DNA of 13,403 bases, taken from DATIJJ01 sp039936115 (GTDB taxonomy: Bacteria; Pseudomonadota; Gammaproteobacteria; DSM-16500). Shown in pieces: positions 7,206 to 13,403 of this stretch (within the stretch, counting starts at the first letter, position 1; each line of letters begins with the position of its first letter). Below the pieces are notes generated by a model, which saw only the letters and a list, made by a program, of their open reading frames with translations, made no database searches and was not told the origin of the DNA. The stretch spans positions 1 to 13,403 of the forward strand of contig JBDTIZ010000302.1 in assembly GCA_039936115.1 (NCBI GenBank), given 5' to 3'. Both the position numbers and the translations under genes were made by a program.

Positions 7206-7332
7206 CTGTCACCCCGCACTTGTTGCGGGGTCTGGGCTTTAAATAATAAAAAATACATTTAATTATTTTTTATATGACTTTTTTATGTTTTTAATACCAG
7301 ACCCCGCAACAGCAACAAGTGCGGGGTGACAG
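7206..7332. repeat. MITE-like element with inverted palindromic ends
   Basis: The left end (7206-7235) is the exact reverse complement of the 30-bp repeat at 29-58. The right end (7297-7332) is the same repeat in direct orientation with a 6-nt insertion in the loop side (GCAACAGCAACAAG). They face each other across a 61-bp AT-rich core, and the inverted similarity extends imperfectly into the core (TAATAAAAAATACAT against ATGTTTTTAATA). No reading frame of note lies inside. The hairpins could end transcription of both convergent neighbours, though no clear T-run follows either one. The rest of 7090-7377 holds a further decayed TGACAG-type end (about 7341-7361) and no gene. Confidence 0.65.
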
Positions 7333-7377
7333 CATAGACTTCCCGCGCTTGCAGAATGACAGCTTTTTAAAGTGACT

Positions 7378-8835
7378 TTACGGTACGTGTTTTAAACCCT
7401 TTTTCGTTTCAATCCCCAACATAACATTCAATTTGCTCCACAATTCCGGGTCACGATCTTTTAAGTCATTGTTGCTAAGATTAAGTATCGAGGGAAGATT
7501 ATCCTCGTCGGAGTCTAATAATTTTATTTTAAGCCGCTTAACAGTTTCTTCCTGAGTGGAAGGCTTAAAGAATCTGAAACCATTCTTGGTGTTGACGCCA
7601 GCAAAACACGAGCCGATCAACGTCCAAGGATACAGAAATCCATACCAAATAGCTTTTTCTTGTATTTGCCGAAAGCTCGGCATGTACTCTAATTGATAAA
7701 GTAAGACCTGCATTTCCTTATTAGAAAACAAGAGCACCTTACGTAACTTGTTTTCAAGTGAAGGCATCATCAACAGTTCAAATAAACTAGCGGCACAAGC
7801 TTCACTAGATGAAATACTTGTATCAGTTAGAAATAATCGAATTAGAGAAAACAAGGAAGGTTCATCGACCTGTTTAAGTTCGTGTTTTTCTGTGCTTGCT
7901 TTGGTTTCACTGTGTTCATGTGTTATTTGCGGCTTTATTTTTTTTAGTTTTAAAAGTTTCACACCCGTAGAAAATTTTTCTTGATTCGAAATATTTTCCG
8001 AACGCCAAGCGCTTTCTAGGGTTGTTAAACTTTGTTTATCCACCGCATTAGGAGGTGTTCGCCTCGTAGCACTGAGTGCAATAATAGTTTGTTCATCACT
8101 TCGAGTGATGTCATTATTTATGTCCAAAAATTGGTGTAAAGAAAATCGATGCAGACAGAATTTTTCTCGAAAAACAGCTTGGATTTGAGCTATACGTAGG
8201 CTTTTTTCTGGCGTATAAGTATTGCTAGAATATTTAAAATCGATCAAGGATTTGTTGAGACAATCCATTGCTTTGTCAATAAATTTTAAACTGCTATGCG
8301 CCCACGCTTTGTTTTTATCATTATCAATAAGAGCAATACTCTTTTCATAATAATCATCGGCCGCAAGTAAAATAGCAACATCTAATTCATCAATCGCGGC
8401 AGCAAAATTTCCGGCTTCTGTATGCGCTAAGCCTTTCAAAACCACATCTTTTGCGTTCGAAGCAACACTGCTTTTTGCAAGAATATATTTATTAGTCGTT
8501 CTAGCAATCATTAGAGCAGAGTTCCAGGCCGAAGAATATGGGTTTGCTAAAAGTAAGATGGCTTCATTAGGACTAGAATTAAATTCGATATAGCGAGATC
8601 CAAACAGGGCTGTCATTCGATTAGCAAATGTTTCAATTTGTTCTATAACAGGAGTTCGTTTTGGCCACACTTCACAGAGTGTTTCGGTATTCGCCCAATT
8701 TCCGAGAATGACACTTTTGAAAATTTCATCTGGATAAGTGAGTGGGTTCTTCGCTACAGCGTGATCAATTAATTTATCCAGGACATCATCAAAATTCACT
8801 TTGTCCCCAGGCTTTGGTATTGCTCGTACTTCCAT
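7378..8835 (-). CDS. Hypothetical 485-residue protein with TPR-like segment, putative effector
   Basis: I do not recognise a named family. The protein appears mainly alpha-helical and soluble. Residues 129-162 fit a tetratricopeptide-like hairpin (KGLAHTEAGNFAAAIDELD), with a weaker second helix pair at about 176-204. Residues 300-325 form a polar, charged linker (HEHSETKASTEKHE). A hydrophobic stretch lies at about 397-413, and LPSILNLSNNDL (447-458) resembles a single leucine-rich-repeat unit. There is no signal peptide. GGAG lies 9 nt before the ATG, which supports the start. The gene is convergent with the kinase-like gene and divergent from the 623-residue orphan, and it has its own PmrA-box-like promoter. 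Size, composition and regulation suggest a type IV secreted effector, but no activity can be proposed. Confidence 0.7.
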   Translation of the reverse strand: MEVRAIPKPGDKVNFDDVLDKLIDHAVAKNPLTYPDEIFKSVILGNWANTETLCEVWPKRTPVIEQIETFANRMTALFGSRYIEFNSSPNEAILLLANPYSSAWNSALMIARTTNKYILAKSSVASNAKDVVLKGLAHTEAGNFAAAIDELDVAILLAADDYYEKSIALIDNDKNKAWAHSSLKFIDKAMDCLNKSLIDFKYSSNTYTPEKSLRIAQIQAVFREKFCLHRFSLHQFLDINNDITRSDEQTIIALSATRRTPPNAVDKQSLTTLESAWRSENISNQEKFSTGVKLLKLKKIKPQITHEHSETKASTEKHELKQVDEPSLFSLIRLFLTDTSISSSEACAASLFELLMMPSLENKLRKVLLFSNKEMQVLLYQLEYMPSFRQIQEKAIWYGFLYPWTLIGSCFAGVNTKNGFRFFKPSTQEETVKRLKIKLLDSDEDNLPSILNLSNNDLKDRDPELWSKLNVMLGIETKKGLKHVP

Positions 8836-8871
8836 GTCGTAAGTCTCCGTTATTAACTGTTGAGGAATGTT

Positions 8872-8904
8872 ACTCTAACAGTGTGTAATTAAGGAAATCT
8901 TAAG
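8872..8904 (-). promoter_or_regulatory. PmrA-box-like tandem repeat and extended -10, 485-residue orphan
   Basis: The minus strand reads CTTAAGATTTCCTTAATTAC from 8904 downward. The two TTAA half-sites begin 11 bp apart (8903 and 8892). TAGAGT (8877 to 8872) starts 15 nt after the second one and is preceded by TGT, giving an extended -10. The predicted leader is about 30 nt. This is the best of the four matches to the Legionella PmrA consensus. Confidence 0.65.
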
Positions 8905-8984
8905 TATGATTTTAAAAAACAATGTCATTAGTTTTTTGCATCAGCGAATTACTACGCATTTATTGAACAGCTAGGCTGGCTTCA

Positions 8985-9018
8985 TTTAAGATTTTGTTAA
9001 GCTTTCTTATGCTACTAT
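8985..9018 (+). promoter_or_regulatory. PmrA-box-like tandem repeat and -10 box, 623-residue orphan
   Basis: TTTAAGATTTTGTTAAGCTT starts at 8985, with TTAA half-sites at 8986 and 8997 (11-bp period). TACTAT at 9013-9018 starts 16 nt after the second half-site; the alternative TATGCT at 9008-9013 is closer. The leader would be about 25 nt and contains AGGAAA before the ATG. Confidence 0.6.
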
Positions 9019-9049
9019 TTTTTAAGATCTTTTAGAGTAGGAAACTCGC

Positions 9050-10921
9050 ATGCCGTATATGGATATTTTTAATAAGCCACTAGACACCCTCGCCGCCCCC
9101 TTCGTTACCGGCTTCAAAAAATTCGCGAGTTCACCTGTCACAAAATCAGTAGCCTCGTTTTTTTGGGATACTAGCGCCCAGCTTTGGGGCGCAGGAAAAT
9201 ATCTGTATCATTCACCCAGTTTTAAACAAACCGCCAACAATGTGCTTGTTCAAAGCTGGGAAGGTGTTAAGCATTCTTTCAATTGGGGGTCGGTATATCG
9301 TTTAATGGTTAAGTCTCCGAAATTACAAGCCGTCGTTAAACAATCATTTATTACTAATATTGTTTTATATGCAGGTCCCGTTATTGTTTATGAAGGATGG
9401 GTTAAACCGGGTTTGCGTGCTTTGTCACCAGAGCTTGAAAATTCATCGTTAGAAGCCAGCTATGATTATCCCGTTCAAGCATTATTTTTTACATTTTATC
9501 TGGGGGCATTAATTAAAAATGTTTCTTCTTCAGTCATTATTTCTGGCGAAACAGCAAAATATGCCCCGAAACAAAATTTCCATGATTGTGGCCATGGCAT
9601 GGAAGAAAATGGAAAAGCCGAAGTGAGAAGTTTGTTAATTCATCCGAAGAATTTGATAACGGCTAAATGCGCTGAAATGTTGGGTGGAAGAGTGCTAGGT
9701 AATCTGGTTCAATCACTTGCAATCGGACAGTATTTGATTGAAACCAAATTGAGCTTATTTGAAGTGTGCACTGACGATCGCGCCAAACAGCTTAGTGCAA
9801 ATAATTTTTATAGTTTAGTCTATGGCTTATTTTTTTTAGGCGTCTATGAGTCAGGCGTATGGTTGCTTAAACAAGCAGCCCTGGGTGTGACAAGTAGTTA
9901 TATTGATGATGGAGTAAAAAGTTTTACACTGCTCATTTTTGTTATGCATTCAATGCTGAGAGAAGAAGCCTTGCCAGGCAAGGAAGCGGGTTTCGATGTT
10001 TTTGAATATAATCGTGTCGAAATCAGTGGCCGCTTAGCAAAATTTGCTGAATGGCTGCTTCCTCAGCTTAAAAATGAAGAATCACGTCGTGACATGCAGG
10101 CGGCGGCAGTTGGAGTTGCAAATTTTCCACCGATTAAATTAGCGGCAGCAGTTTCGGTGGCAGGCGGATTGTATCCTTATAAAAAGTTCTATCACAATCC
10201 AAGTTTGTTATTTTCAAAAAAACTATTTACAGCAGAATCTTTATTGACGATTCCAGAATTGCGCGGTTTAGTTGAAATTAAAAACGATGGAATCAAGAAT
10301 GGTGTTAAAAAAATTCAGATGGCGAGGATGGTGCGATCTGTGTCTTGGATCGGTGCGTTTATTCCTAGTATATTGGTGTCATCAAACTTGGTGAATGCAG
10401 GAACTATGCTTGGCAAGCTTGATCCTATGTTTGTTAATCAAGTAGCTTTGTTACCCGAAATTGCTGCACGTGCCATTCTGCCAACTCAAGAAGATGGCGC
10501 TCAGATGGAGACACTCAAGACGATCGAAGATAGTTATATTCCAAGACCAGGCCAAGCGGGTTCAGACATTGATAAATATCGTGCGTTAACTGATTCAAAT
10601 GCAGACGCAACGGCTGCAGAACCTGAATCTAAGTCTATGTCACAAACAGGATGGCAAGCGCCATTCGATGTAGTTGATAAATTTACTCAACCCCAGCAAA
10701 ACGTTCTCTTATCACCACCAGATCCTTCAAGCACAACAATAACAACAATAGAGGATGATGAGTGGGTATTGTTGGACTCCGAGCCCAAAGCAAAAATAAC
10801 AGGCCTAAGACGAAACAGCTTGTTTCCTTCTCCAATAAATCAACCAGTTACGAAAAGTCAGTCTGTTCCTGCTATTCCAGCGAGCAATAAACATAAAAAA
10901 TTAAATCCATCACATAGATGA
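9050..10921 (+). CDS. Hypothetical 623-residue protein with hydrophobic segments, putative effector
   Basis: No family is recognised with certainty. The first 480 residues hold several hydrophobic stretches (about 98-117, 142-165, 212-230, 252-275, 290-302, 362-374, 431-450) that could be membrane-inserted or re-entrant. No signal peptide is seen. A His/Cys-rich patch, FHDCGHGMEENGK, lies at 177-189. From about 480 the protein becomes polar, Pro/Ser/Thr-rich and probably disordered. This tail contains EDDEWVLLDSE (568-578), which looks like a eukaryotic LC3-interacting region (Trp572, Leu575, acidic residues before), and a basic C terminus (KHKKLNPSHR). The order of hydrophobic segments loosely recalls the EI24/CysZ group, but this is only an impression. 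AGGAAA lies 5 nt before the ATG. It has a PmrA-like promoter and is divergent from the 485-residue orphan. A host-membrane-targeted effector is a reasonable guess. Confidence 0.7.
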   Translation: MPYMDIFNKPLDTLAAPFVTGFKKFASSPVTKSVASFFWDTSAQLWGAGKYLYHSPSFKQTANNVLVQSWEGVKHSFNWGSVYRLMVKSPKLQAVVKQSFITNIVLYAGPVIVYEGWVKPGLRALSPELENSSLEASYDYPVQALFFTFYLGALIKNVSSSVIISGETAKYAPKQNFHDCGHGMEENGKAEVRSLLIHPKNLITAKCAEMLGGRVLGNLVQSLAIGQYLIETKLSLFEVCTDDRAKQLSANNFYSLVYGLFFLGVYESGVWLLKQAALGVTSSYIDDGVKSFTLLIFVMHSMLREEALPGKEAGFDVFEYNRVEISGRLAKFAEWLLPQLKNEESRRDMQAAAVGVANFPPIKLAAAVSVAGGLYPYKKFYHNPSLLFSKKLFTAESLLTIPELRGLVEIKNDGIKNGVKKIQMARMVRSVSWIGAFIPSILVSSNLVNAGTMLGKLDPMFVNQVALLPEIAARAILPTQEDGAQMETLKTIEDSYIPRPGQAGSDIDKYRALTDSNADATAAEPESKSMSQTGWQAPFDVVDKFTQPQQNVLLSPPDPSSTTITTIEDDEWVLLDSEPKAKITGLRRNSLFPSPINQPVTKSQSVPAIPASNKHKKLNPSHR

Positions 10922-10986
10922 ATTAATCCCATTAAATCCGTGGCTTAGTTCAAAATTAAGGGATAATTCCCATAAAGATTTTAAAC

Positions 10987-11019
10987 GTTAAGATTCTCTT
11001 AAGTCTCGGATTGTAATAT
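10987..11019 (+). promoter_or_regulatory. PmrA-box-like tandem repeat and -10 box, phosphoesterase gene
   Basis: GTTAAGATTCTCTTAAGTCT starts at 10987, with TTAA half-sites at 10988 and 10999 (11-bp period). TAATAT at 11014-11019 starts 15 nt after the second half-site. The leader would be about 40 nt. The rest of the 145-bp gap after the preceding gene shows only a short inverted repeat, GGGATAATTCCC (about 10960-10971). Confidence 0.65.
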
Positions 11020-11066
11020 AGATCAAATAAATAATTCATAATTACGCAGATCAACGAGGATCATCC

Positions 11067-12926
11067 ATGTTTAGTAGCGGTTCTAAAAAAAATAATAATA
11101 CAACGACAACTGTTTCGCTGTTCAGAAGGTTTAGCAACCTCTTTACCTCAAGCAATGCCGCGCAAAAAAAGAGTATGACTGTTCTATGTAATGCTAATGA
11201 AGAAAAGGTTGTGAGTATAGATATTAATAAACCGCATGATTACATTGTGCATGATACTCGTAAAGCGCAATATGTCGGAGATGGAATGACGGAGGACGAA
11301 CCAAGTACAGAATTAGCTGCAAAAGAAAATGCAATAGCAATAATAGAAGACGCAAAAGAAGATGCAAAAGATGACACGTCAACTGAAGTTTATTTTTATG
11401 TTTTTGGTTGCGCTGGCAATGGTAAGGAAACACAGAAACAAGTTGCTAAATTGATGAATGATATTGCGCTGAAAAAACAGAAGAAACCCAAATTTATGAT
11501 TATATTGGGTGATAATTTTTATGATTGTGGTGTTGATTCACCAAGAGATGAAGCATTTAACAGTAATTTTTATGGTAAAGGTTTATATCAAGATCCAAAA
11601 TTGACAGAAATAGCAGGCATTCCTTGTTTTGTTATTCCGGGTAATCATGACCACAATCTCCATCATCCGCCTAGAGGAAAAACAGAAGGCAATATTGATT
11701 TCAAAAAAATTGCTGCGCAAATCGAGCATACCTATTTAAGCGCTGATAAATCAACAATATCTCCCGATAAGGTTTTAATGTTTAACGGCGCAGATATTGA
11801 TTTAGGGGTAATGGGAGCATTTAACATGCCTAGCCGTTTTTATTCCGGCACATTAGAAGGAAAAAAACCTAAAAAAAATCCTGATGGCAGCGGCGCTCCT
11901 GGAGCCCCTGAGCATGATTTAAAAATGTTTTTCGTTGATTCTAGCACCTATGTCCGAGATTATTTAAGATCAATTAAGTATCCAGACTTCAATACGCCGG
12001 ATAATCAAGCTAACTGGTTAGCAAGATCAGTTAAAGAAAGTGGTAATGCCTTAAAAATATTATCCATGCATCATGCGCGATTTACAGTGGATAAGCGGGC
12101 TCTCAAATCAAAATCAGATGCTCATTATTATTTATCAGATTTTGAACTCGGTGAATTAGCAAAACTAGGATTTACTGGCAATTATAATGAAATTTTAAAT
12201 AAAATTATGCAAAAACAAGGACTAAAATTTGATGCCGTTTTTTCTGCGCATACACATGCGATGGCATATCACGTTAATAACAAAGAAGGCGAAGAACTTT
12301 GTCAGGTTGTGTCGGGTGGTGGCGGTGGAAATCTAGAGTATAGACGTGTGTTTAAAAATCGTGAATTGGTGCCTTGTTTTATCAAGGATCATGGATTTGT
12401 TGCTGTGACGGCAGATTTGAGTGATCCTGAGAAAAAATTAGAACTCGACTTTCATTCGGTGGGCGGTCAGCATTTGAAATTTCATAACAAAAATCCGATC
12501 CCGATTCGTCAAGAAGCAAAAGAAGCGGAAGGCGTATTGCGATTACGTAAAGTGATGAACAGGGGATGTGATTTATATTTGGATTCAATTGCGGGTGAGA
12601 CTCGAGGTAGCCGCGATTCAACGCTGGCTGACGATTTTCTTGCTTATTTTAAGCGGTTTGAGCCGCTGACCTTTGACGAGGCTGTGCAACGTATTGTAAA
12701 TGTAAAAAAACTACAACCAGATGACAATGAAAAGGCGCTCGCAACGCATGTCAATTACGCTATGAGGGAGTTGTTTGGGGTTTCGTATAAAGAATTCTTT
12801 GAAAATCCAACGTCAATTTTAGAAGATCGCCCTCCGATTGATCTGGAAGAAGAGGCTATGAATTTAGCACTTGAACAAGGGTCATTCATAAAAATGAGAA
12901 GCTTGTCACTTCACGCATCAACTTAA
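11067..12926 (+). CDS. Calcineurin-like metallophosphoesterase, acid-phosphatase type, putative effector
   Basis: In this 619-residue protein the phosphoesterase domain (about 107-460) resembles tartrate-resistant purple acid phosphatases. GDNFYDCGV (148-156) has metal ligand Asp149 and the characteristic Tyr152. GNHDH (192-196) supplies Asn193. MHH (334-336) and SAHTHAM (393-399, His395 and His397) supply the later histidines. The first motif reads FGCAGNG (113-119), with Cys115 where GDxG carries a metal-binding Asp. Residues 1-40 are Ser/Thr/Asn-rich, 75-105 are acidic and low in complexity, and 470-619 form an unrecognised C-terminal region. There is no signal peptide, unlike periplasmic acid phosphatases. 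A glutamate cluster near the end (Glu594-596, Glu603) resembles the E-block of Dot/Icm substrates. GAGGA lies 6 nt before the ATG. The stop overlaps convergent hemJ by 4 bp. Substrate is unknown; host phosphoproteins or phospho-metabolites are possible. Confidence 0.8.
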   Translation: MFSSGSKKNNNTTTTVSLFRRFSNLFTSSNAAQKKSMTVLCNANEEKVVSIDINKPHDYIVHDTRKAQYVGDGMTEDEPSTELAAKENAIAIIEDAKEDAKDDTSTEVYFYVFGCAGNGKETQKQVAKLMNDIALKKQKKPKFMIILGDNFYDCGVDSPRDEAFNSNFYGKGLYQDPKLTEIAGIPCFVIPGNHDHNLHHPPRGKTEGNIDFKKIAAQIEHTYLSADKSTISPDKVLMFNGADIDLGVMGAFNMPSRFYSGTLEGKKPKKNPDGSGAPGAPEHDLKMFFVDSSTYVRDYLRSIKYPDFNTPDNQANWLARSVKESGNALKILSMHHARFTVDKRALKSKSDAHYYLSDFELGELAKLGFTGNYNEILNKIMQKQGLKFDAVFSAHTHAMAYHVNNKEGEELCQVVSGGGGGNLEYRRVFKNRELVPCFIKDHGFVAVTADLSDPEKKLELDFHSVGGQHLKFHNKNPIPIRQEAKEAEGVLRLRKVMNRGCDLYLDSIAGETRGSRDSTLADDFLAYFKRFEPLTFDEAVQRIVNVKKLQPDDNEKALATHVNYAMRELFGVSYKEFFENPTSILEDRPPIDLEEEAMNLALEQGSFIKMRSLSLHAST

Positions 12927-13354
12927 TGACCTAAAGTTGGTTTGACCACAGCCAAAATCACAATAGCGATTAAAAATAAAACGGGTACTTCATTTATCCA
13001 GCGATAAAAAATATGGCTATGTTGATTTTGGTCACGTTTAAATTGATTGAGTAATTTGCCTAGATAAATATGATAAACCAAAAGCAAAAACACGAGTCCT
13101 AGTTTCATATGCAACCAGGCCATCTGCAAATATCCCGACCAGCTAAAACTCATTAACCACAAGCCAAATCCAATCGTTAGCAAAGCAGCAGGCGTGGTAA
13201 TTTGATAAAACAATTTTCGTTCCATGACTTTGAATCTTTCTTTACTAATGGTATCAGTGGCTTCTGCGTGATACACAAAAAGTCGCGGTAAATAAAATAA
13301 ACCGCTGAACCAGGTGACCATAAAAACTATATGAAACGACTTAATCCAGAGCAT
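12923..13354 (-). CDS. hemJ: Protoporphyrinogen IX oxidase HemJ
   Basis: This 143-residue inner-membrane protein has four predicted helices (about 5-24, 52-69, 81-100, 122-139) and the length and signatures of the HemJ (UPF0093) family. HemJ oxidises protoporphyrinogen IX to protoporphyrin IX, the penultimate step of heme synthesis, in bacteria lacking HemG or HemY. Visible family residues are His8 in KSFHIVFMVTWFSGLFYLPR, Arg24, His29, the MAWLHMKLGLV segment with Lys84, His95 in YHIYLGKLL, and the RWINEVPV motif (118-125) near the end. AAGGA lies about 7 nt before the ATG. Its stop overlaps the stop region of the convergent phosphoesterase gene. It has no PmrA-like box, so it appears to be the first core gene after the accessory block. 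Confidence 0.92.
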   Translation of the reverse strand: MLWIKSFHIVFMVTWFSGLFYLPRLFVYHAEATDTISKERFKVMERKLFYQITTPAALLTIGFGLWLMSFSWSGYLQMAWLHMKLGLVFLLLVYHIYLGKLLNQFKRDQNQHSHIFYRWINEVPVLFLIAIVILAVVKPTLGH

Positions 13355-13403
13355 GTTTGGGTCCTTTGAGCTATAATTTTGTTATTGGGGGGGGCTTTTG
13401 TAG
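13355..13403. other. Upstream region of hemJ, window edge
   Basis: The segment holds the hemJ ribosome site and a run of eight G (13387-13394). A -10-like TTATAG on the minus strand (about 13370-13375) could serve hemJ. No gene is visible. Confidence 0.3.

Noticed and set aside
7013..7246. Open frame running from the kinase-like gene tail through the tandem repeats
   Set aside because: It overlaps the kinase-like gene in another frame, has no ribosome site, and its end is made of non-coding repeats.
13387..13394. Run of eight G near the window edge as a phase-variable tract of hemJ
   Set aside because: It lies beyond the likely hemJ promoter and outside any reading frame here; it could be a homopolymer length error, and too little sequence follows to judge.

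Overview
The window looks like chromosomal DNA from a gammaproteobacterium of the order Legionellales (the Coxiella/Legionella/Berkiella sphere). This is an inference with three supports. The housekeeping genes are ordinary gammaproteobacterial ones (LpxL-type lipid A acyltransferase, HemL, HemJ, periplasmic SodC-like protein, rubredoxin). They sit beside a block of large proteins of the kind seen as type IV effectors: a eukaryotic-type protein kinase, a purple-acid-phosphatase-like protein and two orphans. Each gene of that block carries a promoter element resembling the PmrA box of Legionella and Coxiella. No rRNA, tRNA, CRISPR array or transposase gene was found.

Layout: 1-265 is non-coding with copies of a palindromic repeat. 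266-1852 (+) encodes a GT39/GT83-like membrane glycosyltransferase whose 3' end overlaps the convergent lpxL-type gene (1815-2729, -). Divergent from lpxL is a two-gene unit, acylphosphatase and SodC-like protein (2820-3623, +). A 57-residue rubredoxin gene lies convergently at 3620-3793 (-). hemL follows at 3979-5268 (+).

The accessory block spans 5269-12926: kinase-like gene (5395-7089, +), a repeat-rich gap (7090-7377), a 485-residue orphan (7378-8835, -), a divergent 623-residue orphan with hydrophobic segments (9050-10921, +) and a metallophosphoesterase (11067-12926, +). hemJ (12923-13354, -) closes the window.

The strongest signal is regulatory. All four accessory genes, and none of the others, have two TTAA half-sites in direct repeat with an exact 11-bp period, followed 15-16 nt later by a plausible -10 hexamer. 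This matches the PmrA-box arrangement and suggests that the four genes are co-regulated, probably as Dot/Icm substrates. Several proteins also have altered active sites. The SodC-like protein has lost three of four copper ligands but kept the zinc site. The phosphoesterase has Cys where the first metal-binding Asp is expected. The kinase has DHD for DFG. The glycosyltransferase has FQ in place of the acidic DE pair. The 623-residue orphan carries an acidic EDDEWVLL tail motif that resembles a eukaryotic LC3-interacting region.
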